DNA of 40,868 nucleotides, taken from positions 1 through 40,868 of the forward strand of contig JADMIJ010000034.1 of assembly GCA_015478655.1 (NCBI GenBank), given 5' to 3'. This stretch comes from Acidimicrobiales bacterium (GTDB lineage Bacteria; Actinomycetota; Acidimicrobiia; Acidimicrobiales; RAAP-2). The notes under the pieces are model-generated. The model ran no database searches, had not been told where the DNA came from, and saw only the letters and a program-made list of their open reading frames with translations. This document shows, piece by piece, positions 8,728 through 15,990 of this stretch (its first letter is position 1; the number at the start of each line of letters is the position of its first letter). The translations under genes and the position numbers were made by a program.

Positions 8728-8763
8728 CTCTACTATGATACCAGATTTGATCTCACAGGGGTC
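8728..8763 (-). promoter_or_regulatory. Promoter of the HTH-nucleotidyltransferase pair
   Basis: On the minus strand TATCAT (8740-8735) is followed by 7 nt and then the GTG start. No good -35 element is visible. The hexamer lies inside a near-palindrome, TATCATAGTA, that could be the autoregulatory operator. Confidence 0.5.
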
Positions 8764-9070
8764 TCCGCCAACTCTGGCCTCGATCCCCGCCAGAGCCTGA
8801 AGAAAGTCGATTGCCTGTGGTCGTCCTCGGAGCGACGGTAGATGTCGAGGGAGAGGGAGCCGGTCCGGTGTCACCGGCAATGCCAGTTCGCTACAGTTGA
8901 GTCCTTCAGGGCGTCTCGCGACGGCGTGAGCGAGGGCTGCTGGCGCAATAGGGCGATGGTGGCGGTGTCCGAGTTGACACGTCGATGAGGGTGCACTGGT
9001 ACAGCCACCGCCGAGGTGGCCGGTCACTTGACCGGGTAGTCCGCTGGGCCTCCTGTTCACGGAATCTGAG
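8764..9070. other. Intergenic region between divergent HTH and Crp/Fnr genes
   Basis: No convincing gene is seen in this roughly 300-bp stretch. It contains a 7-bp inverted repeat CTCTGGC/GCCAGAG (8772-8778 and 8789-8795) and a consensus -35 TTGACA at 8974-8979 on the plus strand, without a good -10 at 17 bp. The latter may belong to the Crp/Fnr gene promoter. Confidence 0.4.
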
Positions 9071-9751
9071 GTGGGAGAGTTGACCGGTCTCAAGGAAGAT
9101 CCCTTCTCCGGTGCGGCGGTACTGGGCGTCCTGGAGGAGCGGGATCGCAAATACTTGGCGGAGCGGAGTTGCCGGAGGAGGATCGACAAGGGTCAGATCC
9201 TGTTCTCAGAGGGCGACCACTCCGATTCGGTGCTGGTCCTCCTATCCGGGCACATGAAGGTCCTGACGTACTCGAGGGACGGCGGCGAGTTCATTGTGAA
9301 TACCGTTTCGCCAGGTGAGACCATCGGTGAGATCGGTGTCCTGTCGAGTGGTCCTCGCTCGGCCACGGTTCAGGCGACCGAAGCCAGCGTCGTCCTGAGT
9401 CTGGCCGGATCGGTGCTCATCGACCTGATCTCCCAGCGACCGGCCCTGGCCATCGCCCTGCTCGAGCGCTTGTCGGACATGGTGCGCAGGATCACCGGAG
9501 TGGCCACCGACCTGGTCTTTCTTGACCTCAAGCAACGCGTCGCCAAGTACCTCCTGCAACGCGCTTCGGGCGATCCACCGCCAGTGCGGACGGGAGTCAC
9601 CCAGTCTGAGCTCGCCGCCAACATCGGCGCCAGTCGCCAGCGCGTGAACACCTGCCTGCGTGACTTCCAAAGGCAAGGGTGGATCAGCATTGAGTCAAAG
9701 AGCCTCCGGGTGCGCGACCCCGAGGCCCTCGGCCGGTTCGTCACCTTGTGA
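9071..9751 (+). CDS. Crp/Fnr-family transcriptional regulator
   Basis: The product is 226 aa, the usual family length. An N-terminal cyclic-nucleotide-binding domain (about residues 18-135) contains GETIGEIGVL and the PRSATV part of the phosphate-binding cassette, including the conserved Glu and Arg, so binding of cAMP or a similar ligand is plausible. A long dimerisation helix follows, then a winged helix-turn-helix at about 172-215 (VTQSELAANIGASRQRVNTCLRDFQRQG). The start is uncertain: GTG at 9071 or TTG at 9080, the latter with GGGAGAG directly before it. No Cys cluster for an iron-sulfur centre is seen. The dyads at 9961-9976 and 11007-11022 are natural candidates for its binding sites, and the cyclase at 4437-7742 could supply the ligand. 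Confidence 0.92.
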   Translation: MGELTGLKEDPFSGAAVLGVLEERDRKYLAERSCRRRIDKGQILFSEGDHSDSVLVLLSGHMKVLTYSRDGGEFIVNTVSPGETIGEIGVLSSGPRSATVQATEASVVLSLAGSVLIDLISQRPALAIALLERLSDMVRRITGVATDLVFLDLKQRVAKYLLQRASGDPPPVRTGVTQSELAANIGASRQRVNTCLRDFQRQGWISIESKSLRVRDPEALGRFVTL

Positions 9752-9960
9752 CCTTGGCCGGCTGAGCCCAGCCCGCGCCCGATTTCGCCGCGGACCAGGA
9801 GCACACCTGCCCGACGAAAGTGCCGACGAGCTTGCCGCGTCGGAAACGACGTGGCACCACCTTGCACCCGAGTCACCCTGCCATGTACCGGATGTGGTCA
9901 GCAACACCTCGATCCCGCTCGGCGGTGCGGCCGGTGTCAGAAGTACGAAATACGCCCACT

Positions 9961-9976
9961 TGTCACCTCCGTGACA
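9961..9976. promoter_or_regulatory. Crp/Fnr-type operator 1
   Basis: TGTCAC-N4-GTGACA is a perfect 6+6 inverted repeat of the size and symmetry bound by Crp/Fnr dimers. It is followed by GACAAG. An almost identical dyad with the same GACAAG flank lies at 11007-11022. It lies 209 bp downstream of the Crp/Fnr gene. Confidence 0.65.
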
Positions 9977-10008
9977 GACAAGGCCAGGTGACCAGTTCAC
10001 ACTGACAC

Positions 10009-10030
10009 TGTCAACGATCCCGCGTTGACA
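10009..10030. promoter_or_regulatory. Second dyad, TGTCAACG/CGTTGACA
   Basis: The arms are a perfect 8-bp inverted repeat, TGTCAACG (10009-10016) and CGTTGACA (10023-10030), separated by 6 nt. It overlaps the small palindrome TGACACTGTCA (10003-10013), and the right arm contains a consensus -35 TTGACA. It is likely a regulator site or a promoter under regulator control. Confidence 0.55.
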
Positions 10031-10258
10031 GCGGACACAGACTCACGGGGGATGCGGACATGCAGACCGTACCTGGACGACCAGCCCACGAATCGACCGA
10101 TCCGTGGATCATGCTCGCCTTCGGCTTCGGCTTGCCCCGCGTGGCTGATGTTGGCATTGCGGAACTGCCGACGGAAGGTCGTGGTGAACCTGAACCGACG
10201 CGGTGCAGGCGGATGCACCTTTGTCGGACTCACCGTCCCCATGAGTTCGTGACCCACT

Positions 10259-10317
10259 GGTTCCCGGCGGGAACCGGCGAGCCGCCCCGGATCTCTCCCC
10301 CCGAGGTCCGGGGCGGC
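10259..10317 (+). promoter_or_regulatory. Two adjacent GC-rich hairpins in the leader of the cyclic-nucleotide-binding gene
   Basis: The first is GGTTCCCG-G-CGGGAACC (10259-10275). The second has perfect 11-bp arms GCCGCCCCGGA (10281-10291) and TCCGGGGCGGC (10307-10317) around a 15-nt loop. They end 37 nt before the start codon. They may terminate an upstream transcript, attenuate the downstream gene, or stabilise its leader. Confidence 0.55.
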
Positions 10318-10354
10318 CGCACTTCTACTCGGGCCTGGGAAAGGACCTCTGATC

Positions 10355-10918
10355 ATGATTGATTTCCGGTTGCGCACGAACCAGCACCTCGGGCGCCTGC
10401 GAGAAATGGAACTGTTCTCCGACTGCAGCAGGGCCGAGCTCAGCCGTATCGGATCATTGACGACGGCGACACGGGTGGAGCAGGGTTCGGTCTTGGCCAG
10501 AGAGGGCAGTCGAGGTCTTGAATTCTTCGTCATCGCAGAAGGTACTGCCACGGCCTCCCGACACGGGCTATGGCTTGCCTCGTTCGGTCCGGGATCCTTC
10601 TTCGGCGAGGTGGCGCTGCTCGACCGCAGCTGTCGCACGGCCACCGTTGTCGCCGACACCGTTATGTCTGTTCTTGTCCTCTCTCGGGTCGAGTTCAACT
10701 CCCTCCTCGACTCCGTGCCGTCAGTGGCGCAAAAGATCCTGGCCGAGATGGGACTGCGGCTGCGCCACACCGGTGCCTTGGTCGCCGAAGTGTCGTCTCT
10801 CGGCCCTTCCAGATCTGCCGTCAGCGTCGGTGCTGCGAATAGCGGAGTGGCACCGCGACAGACGCCCGTAGTGGCGGAGGTGTTTCGCCACGTCGGTGCC
10901 GAATCCGCCAGTAGGTAG
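10355..10918 (+). CDS. Stand-alone cyclic-nucleotide-binding domain protein
   Basis: The product is 187 aa. Residues 15-140 form a cyclic-nucleotide-binding (cNMP) beta-roll with FFGEVALLDRSCRTATVVA as the phosphate-binding cassette, including Glu and Arg. After the dimerisation helix (QKILAEMGLRLRHTG) there is no HTH; the last 50 residues look disordered. It is therefore probably not a classical transcription factor. It may bind a partner protein or buffer the nucleotide signal. The ATG at 10355 has a strong ribosome binding site, GGGAAAGGA (10337-10345). It stands alone, flanked by two copies of the putative Crp/Fnr operator, upstream at 9961 and downstream at 11007. Confidence 0.85.
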   Translation: MIDFRLRTNQHLGRLREMELFSDCSRAELSRIGSLTTATRVEQGSVLAREGSRGLEFFVIAEGTATASRHGLWLASFGPGSFFGEVALLDRSCRTATVVADTVMSVLVLSRVEFNSLLDSVPSVAQKILAEMGLRLRHTGALVAEVSSLGPSRSAVSVGAANSGVAPRQTPVVAEVFRHVGAESASR

Positions 10919-11006
10919 CCCCACCTTCGACGGACACGACGTCAGGAGGAGTACCGAGTCGGACGGTTCGTCGCCGGCGGACCTCGGTGGCGAAATGACC
11001 GGGATC

Positions 11007-11022
11007 TGTCGCCAGCGTGACA
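11007..11022. promoter_or_regulatory. Crp/Fnr-type operator 2
   Basis: TGTCGC-N4-GTGACA resembles the dyad at 9961-9976 with one arm mismatch and has the same GACAAG flank. It lies about 90-110 bp upstream of the small gene at 11098/11117, suggesting that both loci are regulated by the same protein. Confidence 0.55.
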
Positions 11023-11116
11023 GACAAGCAGATGCGCGAAGCGCACCATCAGAGATGCAAGTCAGCTGCGGGCGCAATCGACGAGAAATGAGGCGGCATG
11101 TCGACAAACCAGAACG

Positions 11117-11560
11117 GTGCGTACATATCGAGACGGCTTCCCGTCCGCCTGGGTAACGCAAGCAATGCCCTCGATGCTTGGCATCGAGATCTCCCGAGAG
11201 TCGCGGTTTGCCCCATGGCTGGTGCGGTTTCGAGCCGGACTGTGGATCTCTACGAGTCCCAACCGGAAGAACCTCGATCCTCATCAACTCGATGCCATAC
11301 GGGGAGTTCTCTGGTTCGGCCTTCGGCCGATCCGTGTGGTGCTCGAGATCACGGAATGGTCCTCGAGGCAATGCGAGGTTTCGATCCGTCCCTCGGGCCT
11401 GGCGTGGCCGGTGCTGACGGAACGATATGCCCGCCGAGTCGGGAATCTTCTCGACGGCATCGTCGGATCCCTCGTCGACCCCCACCCCCGGACTGCGATG
11501 GCATCCCGAGGAGCACGGGTAGCCGTGCCACGCTCAGCGCCTGAACAGTCGGTCGCATGA
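11117..11560 (+). CDS. Small hypothetical protein, start uncertain, possibly frameshifted
   Basis: The frame encodes up to 147 aa and I do not recognise it. The later part (IRPIRVVLEITEWSS, then SGLAWPVLTERYARRV and LLDGIVGSL) looks like real protein, with alternating hydrophobic residues and an amphipathic helix. The GTG at 11117 has no ribosome binding site; ATG at 11165 is an alternative. In another frame, ATG at 11098 has a GAGG ribosome binding site and begins MSTNQNGAYISRR, so the gene may start there and have suffered a frameshift near 11150. It follows operator 2, so it may belong to the Crp/Fnr regulon. Confidence 0.45.
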   Translation: MRTYRDGFPSAWVTQAMPSMLGIEISRESRFAPWLVRFRAGLWISTSPNRKNLDPHQLDAIRGVLWFGLRPIRVVLEITEWSSRQCEVSIRPSGLAWPVLTERYARRVGNLLDGIVGSLVDPHPRTAMASRGARVAVPRSAPEQSVA

Positions 11561-11574
11561 ACGTCGCGGTCTAG

Positions 11575-12402
11575 CTAGCCCAGACGGATCCCCGCCAGCT
11601 GGCTGCCTTGGGCGATCAGGCGCCCGGTCCCATCCCAGACATAGCAGGACTCGTCGACACGCTGTCCATCGATCAGTTGCGCGCGCTGCAAGACCCGCAC
11701 CGGTCCAGGCGAAGGCAGGGCGCGCACATAGACCGTCAACTCCAATGTGGGCACCCAGCCTGAGTACTCGATGTCGAAGGTCGCCGGGGGGAAGGCGTCC
11801 ACCGCGAACAGCAGGGAGCTCGGATCGAAACCCTCTCCACCCGGCAGCGCCAGCCAGCCCCGCAGCTCGCCCCGACCGGTCGGGCGGCCAGCCTTGAAGC
11901 CGCCGGACTCGGGCTCCAGGCGCACTTCCACCTGCTCCATGATCGCCACCCGCAGCCCATCGGGCGGGGTCGGGACCAGACGGGCACAGTCCTCGTAGGA
12001 AACCTGGCTCGGCGGCGGCAGCCCTTCATCCCAGTAGGGCTCGTCCGTACTGTTCAGGAGGCTCGTGGTTACCAACGCCTCCACGCAGGCCTTGTCGTCC
12101 TGGCCCAACCGGGCCCGAACCTGACTGGCGGAACGCCCGGCTCGCAGGAGGTCCGCCTCGATGACCACGGGGCCGGGGACCGGCGAATGCAGGTAGTGCG
12201 CGCTGGCTGCGATGACGTGGTCGTGTGCACTCACGGCCACTGCCGCTCGGCCCAGCATGGCCAGGAGATAACCCCCGTTGGGCCTACCCCCGATGGTCCA
12301 CTCGGCATTGACCTCCGCATCGAAGCGCCCGCCTCCCCGAGAGACAAGCTCGCTGACCTGGGAGAAGGGAAACGGTCTGACGCTGGGTGCGTCCACGCTC
12401 AC
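11575..12402 (-). CDS. Acyl-CoA thioesterase-like double hot-dog protein
   Basis: The product is 275 aa, the right size for two fused hot-dog domains (TesB-like thioesterase family). Visible family features are WTIGGRPNGGYLLAMLGRAA near the N-terminus, the HYLHSPVPGPVVIEADLLRAGRSASQVRARL segment, split here by residues typical of the first hot-dog, and the C-terminal WDGTGRLIAQGSQLAGIR. Such enzymes hydrolyse acyl-CoA thioesters in the cytoplasm; chain length cannot be told. An upstream extension is open, but the GTG at 12402 overlaps the HxlR gene's stop (GTGA), which fixes the start well. It is co-transcribed with, and probably controlled by, the HxlR regulator. Confidence 0.83.
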   Translation of the reverse strand: MSVDAPSVRPFPFSQVSELVSRGGGRFDAEVNAEWTIGGRPNGGYLLAMLGRAAVAVSAHDHVIAASAHYLHSPVPGPVVIEADLLRAGRSASQVRARLGQDDKACVEALVTTSLLNSTDEPYWDEGLPPPSQVSYEDCARLVPTPPDGLRVAIMEQVEVRLEPESGGFKAGRPTGRGELRGWLALPGGEGFDPSSLLFAVDAFPPATFDIEYSGWVPTLELTVYVRALPSPGPVRVLQRAQLIDGQRVDESCYVWDGTGRLIAQGSQLAGIRLG

Positions 12403-12887
12403 GGGGACTGACCCGCCGACGCCGAGCCCACGAGGGCCTCGACCGCGCCCGGGCCGGGCACGGCACGGACGTCCCTGGCTCCGATCGGCTCCCCGCATGA
12501 CGAGCAGGTCAGCACCGCTTCGGAGATCTGGCCGCAGGCCTTGTGGACCGTCTGCAGCGGAGGCCCGTCAGGGGCACCGTGCTTGTCTCCCCACTGGCGC
12601 ATGGCGGTGAGCACAGGCCAGAGGTCGCGGCCCATGTCGGTGAGTCGGTAGTCGTAGCGGGGAGGGTGGTCGCTGTAGGGCACCTTGACGAGCACACCGG
12701 CGTCGACCAGGCGGGAGAGGCGCTGGTTCAACACGTTGCGGGAAATCCCCAGGCGCTCCTGGAACTGGTCGAAGCGGCTCACCCCCAAGAAGACGTCCCG
12801 GACGATCAGCATCGACCACCACTCGCCCACGACCTCGAGGCACTGGGCCACAGAGCAGTGCATGTCGGCGAAGCTCTTCCGTTCCAC
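12399..12887 (-). CDS. HxlR-family winged-helix regulator
   Basis: The product is 162 aa. The HxlR signature runs from MERKSFADMHCSVAQCL through VGEWWSMLIVRDVFLGVSRF, RLGISRNVLNQRLSRLVDAG and PPRYDYRLTDMGRDLWPVL. A Cys near the N-terminus (in MHCS) is a conserved sensing position in redox- or electrophile-sensing relatives. A C-terminal tail with CSSCG is a small extra feature. The GTG at 12887 lies 7 nt after TATCCT, whose -35 TTGCGT is 17 bp further, so the mRNA is probably leaderless. It is divergent from the MFS exporter and likely represses that gene and itself. Confidence 0.92.
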   Translation of the reverse strand: MERKSFADMHCSVAQCLEVVGEWWSMLIVRDVFLGVSRFDQFQERLGISRNVLNQRLSRLVDAGVLVKVPYSDHPPRYDYRLTDMGRDLWPVLTAMRQWGDKHGAPDGPPLQTVHKACGQISEAVLTCSSCGEPIGARDVRAVPGPGAVEALVGSASAGQSP

Positions 12888-12923
12888 CCGCTCCAGGATA
12901 GAGGGTTGCTTGATAGAACGCAA
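12888..12923 (-). promoter_or_regulatory. Promoter of the HxlR-thioesterase operon
   Basis: On the minus strand TTGCGT (12923-12918), a 17-nt spacer, TATCCT (12900-12895) and 7 nt lead directly to the GTG start. It overlaps the divergent exporter promoter, and the intervening GAATTGCGTTC is an imperfect palindrome that could be the HxlR operator. Confidence 0.65.
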
Positions 12924-12941
12924 TTCAATAGAGTGAGTTCT
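12906..12941 (+). promoter_or_regulatory. Promoter of the MFS exporter
   Basis: TTGCTT (12906-12911), a 17-nt spacer, TAGAGT (12929-12934) and 7 nt lead to the GTG at 12942. It overlaps the opposing HxlR promoter, so one bound regulator could shut both. Confidence 0.6.
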
Positions 12942-14369
12942 GTGACAGAATCCACGCTGCTGAGCACCACGGCGGTTGCGCCTGAGACAGAGGCCGCTCC
13001 TCGGCAGGTGCTGATCATCGTGTGCGCCGGAGTGGTGTTGGCGAGCCTCGACCTCTTCATCGTCAACGTGGCCCTCCCCCAGATCGCCCGGGACATCGGG
13101 GCGTCCAGTCTTGGCGAGCTGTCCTGGGTGCTCAACGGGTACGCAATCGTCTACGCCTCGTTGCTCGTCTTCTTCGGACGCCTGGCCGACCGCTACCGCC
13201 GCGACCGTGGCTTCCTCCTCGGAGTGGCCGTCTTCACCGCCGCCTCGGCCGCCTGTGCCGCCTCGACCAGTGTCGGGATGCTCGTCGGCTTCCGATTGGT
13301 CCAGGCGGCAGGAGCGGCCCTGCTCACCCCGACGTCCTTGGGGTTGGTTCTCGCCTCGTACAATCCCGAGCGCCGGCCCGGGGCGGTCCGGGCCTGGACG
13401 GCAACCGGGGGACTGTCCGCCGCCCTGGGTCCAGTGGTGGGCGGTCTGCTGGTGACAGCGAGCTGGCGGTGGGTGTTTCTGGTCAACGTGCCGGTCGGGA
13501 TCGCCGCCCTCATCGTCGGGTGGCGCCGGCTCCCCCACGTCCCTGGTCACCAGACCCAACGACCCGACACGCTCGGGGTCGTCCTGGCCACCGGAGGGGT
13601 GGGCCTCCTGACGTTCGGGATCGTCAAAGGGAGCGAGTGGGGCTGGGGCTCCGCCCTCATCGAAGCAACCTTGGCCGGTGCCGCCGCGCTCATCGGACTC
13701 TTCGTGCTCCACTGCCTCCAGAGCCGCAACCCGCTGATCCATCCGTCGCTGTTCCGGTCCCGGGCCTTCACCGGTGCCTCACTCGTGGCCCTGTTCTTCT
13801 CCGTCTCCTTCGGGGCGATGCTGCTCTCGATCGTGCTCTGGGAGCAGGGCGTCTGGGGCTGGTCGGCGCTTCGGGCCGGACTGGCCATCGCCCCGGGGCC
13901 CATCATGGTCCCTCTCATGTCGTTTGTGGTGGCCGGTCGTCTGATCGCCCGCTACGGGCCGGCTTGGGTGATCGCCCTCGGCAGCGTTGCGTTCGGTGCC
14001 GGGGTGGCGTGGTGGGCCATGGCCATCGGGATCCAGCCGGACTATGCCTCGGACGTCCTCGGCGGAATGCTCCTCACCGGCATCGGGGTCGGCCTGACCC
14101 TCCCGACCATGATGTCGACGGCGTCGTCCTCCCTTCCCCCACAGTCATTCGCCACCGGCTCGGCAGTCGTGAACATGATCCGGCAGACCGGACTTGCTCT
14201 CGGCGTGGCCGTGCTGGTGGCCGTGCTCGGTACCACCACCCGCCGCGGCCTCACCGAGCTGAGTGCCTTCCGCCACGCCTGGTGGGTGACCGCCGTCATC
14301 GCGTTCGCCGGCATCGGCCCTGCCATCGCCCTTCTACGAAGGCGGTCCCCCGGCGGCCCGGTGGTCTGA
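12942..14369 (+). CDS. MFS multidrug-type exporter, DHA2 (14-TM) family
   Basis: The product is 475 aa with about 14 predicted membrane segments. The first segment carries the DHA2 pattern LASLDLFIVNVALPQIARDIG, followed by WVLNGYAIVYASLLVFFGRLADRYRRDRG (motif A region, here in pieces). The antiporter motif region ATGGLSAALGPVVGG lies in the fifth segment. Members export drugs or toxic metabolites using the proton gradient. GTG at 12933 is an in-frame alternative, but it overlaps the -10 element, so 12942 is preferred. Regulation by the divergent HxlR protein is likely. The adjacent thioesterase may act on a related compound. Confidence 0.92.
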   Translation: MTESTLLSTTAVAPETEAAPRQVLIIVCAGVVLASLDLFIVNVALPQIARDIGASSLGELSWVLNGYAIVYASLLVFFGRLADRYRRDRGFLLGVAVFTAASAACAASTSVGMLVGFRLVQAAGAALLTPTSLGLVLASYNPERRPGAVRAWTATGGLSAALGPVVGGLLVTASWRWVFLVNVPVGIAALIVGWRRLPHVPGHQTQRPDTLGVVLATGGVGLLTFGIVKGSEWGWGSALIEATLAGAAALIGLFVLHCLQSRNPLIHPSLFRSRAFTGASLVALFFSVSFGAMLLSIVLWEQGVWGWSALRAGLAIAPGPIMVPLMSFVVAGRLIARYGPAWVIALGSVAFGAGVAWWAMAIGIQPDYASDVLGGMLLTGIGVGLTLPTMMSTASSSLPPQSFATGSAVVNMIRQTGLALGVAVLVAVLGTTTRRGLTELSAFRHAWWVTAVIAFAGIGPAIALLRRRSPGGPVV

Positions 14370-14383
14370 GGCCCGCCGGGCCT
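14369..14383 (+). terminator. Palindrome at the exporter stop codon
   Basis: AGGCCCG-C-CGGGCCT is a perfect palindrome starting at the last base of the stop codon. It would form a tight GC hairpin and is a likely transcription end, though no T-tract follows. The rest of the gap to 14574 shows no further feature that I can support. Confidence 0.45.
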
Positions 14384-14574
14384 GGCTCGATCAGGCAAGC
14401 ACGTCCCGCACCACCAAGCCCCACTCGGATCCCAAGCTCTATCCTCAGCTGCCCTGAGCGGAATGCCTGGGCGGATGCGGTGTCCGGGGGTACGCCCCGG
14501 GCGGGCAGGCGAGGGTTGCGCGAAGCTGAGGCTCCGGGGGGAGCGACGGCTCCGACCGACGAGGAGGGCTTCTC

Positions 14575-15912
14575 ATGACCACCGTTGAGAATCGCTATCT
14601 GGAAGGCAACTACGGGCCGGTCCCCGACGAGATCACCTCCGGCCCGCTCCGGGTGACGGGTTCGCTGCCCGAGGCGATGTGCGGGCGCTATCTCCGCAAC
14701 GGACCGAATCCGCTGGGTCGGCCCGAACCGTCCACCTACCACTGGTTCTCCGGCGACGGCATGGTGCACGGGATCCGAATTCGGGGCGGCCAAGCCGAGT
14801 GGTACCGCAACCGGTTCGTTCGCTCGGCCGATGTGGCTGCGGGCCTGGGCGAAGCTCCGCACCCTGGTCCGGTCCATGCGGACATGGACTTTGCCTCCAA
14901 CACCAATGTGATCGGCCACGCCGGCCGGACGTTCGCCATCGTGGAGGCGGGGGCCCGCCCCTACGAGTTGACCTACGAACTCGACACGGTTGGTCCGTCT
15001 GACTTCGGTGGCACGCTGCCCGGCGGGTACACCGCCCACCCCAAGCGGGACCCGGCGAGCGGCGAACTGCACGCCATGTCCTACTTCTGGGGATGGGGCA
15101 ACAAGGTCCAGTACACCGTCGTCGACACCGGCGGAATGGTCCGCAAGGTGGTGGATGTCGACATCGGCGGGCCGGCGAGTATCCACGACATGTCGCTCAC
15201 TGAGCGCTTTGCGGTCATCTACGACCTCCCGGTGCTGTTCGACGCGGAGATGGCCATGTCCGGCGCGGGCTTTCCGTATCGCTGGGACCCCGAGTACCGG
15301 GCCCGCATCGGGTTGCTCGAGCGCGAGGGCGGTGCCGGCGACGTGTCGTGGTACGACGTGGAGCCCTGCTATGTGTTCCATGCCATGAATGCATACGACG
15401 ACGGGGACCAGGTGGTGCTCGACGTGGTGCGTTACCCGACGATGTTCGACACTCACCTCCTCGGCCCCGATGAAGGCCCTCCCACCCTGGATCGTTGGAC
15501 ACTCGACCTGGAGGCCGGCAAGGTCAGGGAAGAACGGCTCGACGACCTGGGACAGGAGTTTCCCCGTGTCGACGAACGCATGGTCGGCCGCCGCAACCGC
15601 TACGGCTACGCCGGTGCATTCCTCGAGAGCGAGGACGCACTGGTGAAGCACGACCTCGATCGCCGCACCAGAGAGATACGGCCCCTCCACTCGGGGGGCG
15701 GTGCCTGCGAGGCGGTGTTCGTGCCGGCGCATGCCGAAGCGGCCGAAGATGATGGGTGGGTCCTGTCCCTCGTCTACGATGCAGATCGGGACACCAGTGA
15801 CCTCCTCGTGCTCAACGCGACCGATTTCACCGGAGAGCCCCAAGCGGTCGTTCACCTTCCCCAGCGGGTCCCCTTCGGGTTCCACGGGAACTGGGTGCCC
15901 GACAGCCTCTGA
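14575..15912 (+). CDS. Carotenoid-cleavage-type oxygenase (RPE65/lignostilbene dioxygenase family)
   Basis: The product is 445 aa, a usual length. The four iron-binding histidines of the seven-bladed propeller are all visible: His155 (TAHPKRDP), His204 (SIHDMSLTERF), His269 (YVFHAMNAY) and His437 (PFGFHGNW). The N-terminal RYLRNGPNP and FSGDGMVHG segments are also characteristic. Such enzymes split a double bond of carotenoids, apocarotenoids, stilbenes or lignin-derived phenylpropenes with O2. The substrate cannot be told here; no carotenoid synthesis gene is nearby. The ATG has a good GAGGAGGG ribosome binding site. It appears monocistronic, ending at a convergent terminator. Confidence 0.93.
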   Translation: MTTVENRYLEGNYGPVPDEITSGPLRVTGSLPEAMCGRYLRNGPNPLGRPEPSTYHWFSGDGMVHGIRIRGGQAEWYRNRFVRSADVAAGLGEAPHPGPVHADMDFASNTNVIGHAGRTFAIVEAGARPYELTYELDTVGPSDFGGTLPGGYTAHPKRDPASGELHAMSYFWGWGNKVQYTVVDTGGMVRKVVDVDIGGPASIHDMSLTERFAVIYDLPVLFDAEMAMSGAGFPYRWDPEYRARIGLLEREGGAGDVSWYDVEPCYVFHAMNAYDDGDQVVLDVVRYPTMFDTHLLGPDEGPPTLDRWTLDLEAGKVREERLDDLGQEFPRVDERMVGRRNRYGYAGAFLESEDALVKHDLDRRTREIRPLHSGGGACEAVFVPAHAEAAEDDGWVLSLVYDADRDTSDLLVLNATDFTGEPQAVVHLPQRVPFGFHGNWVPDSL

Positions 15913-15929
15913 TCCGATCGTGGCGCCGG

Positions 15930-15951
15930 CGAGGTCCGGGAACCGGCCTCG
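15930..15951. terminator. Bidirectional terminator hairpin
   Basis: CGAGGTCCGG (15930-15939) pairs with CCGGCCTCG (15943-15951) with one bulged base and a GAA loop. It lies between the convergent oxygenase and patatin genes. Confidence 0.6.
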
Positions 15952-15990
15952 GGCGACAGGCAGAGCGCTGCGTCGGACCTGGCCAGACCC

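Larger units (their letters stand above)
9752..10354. other. 600-bp regulatory gap without a credible gene
   Basis: Short open frames here (for example at 10025-10252 and 10060-10362) lack conserved features and good ribosome binding sites. The stretch instead holds several dyads listed separately, grouped as TGTCA/TGACA motifs at 9961-10030 and as two GC-rich hairpins at 10259-10317. It may be a long 5' leader of the downstream gene or contain a small RNA; neither can be shown from sequence alone. Confidence 0.5.

Noticed and set aside
10025..10362. Small open frames in the 600-bp gap.
   Set aside because: No ribosome binding site or motif; overlap dyads and hairpins; composition unlike the neighbouring proteins.
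14480..14574. Riboswitch in the leader of the oxygenase gene.
   Set aside because: The leader is GC-rich and can form stems, but I could not match the cores of cobalamin, TPP, SAM or FMN riboswitches.
14296..15885. Long open frame (529 aa) on the minus strand.
   Set aside because: It lies antisense to the carotenoid-oxygenase gene, whose four iron His residues are all in place; the minus frame has no recognisable motif and exists because of high GC.
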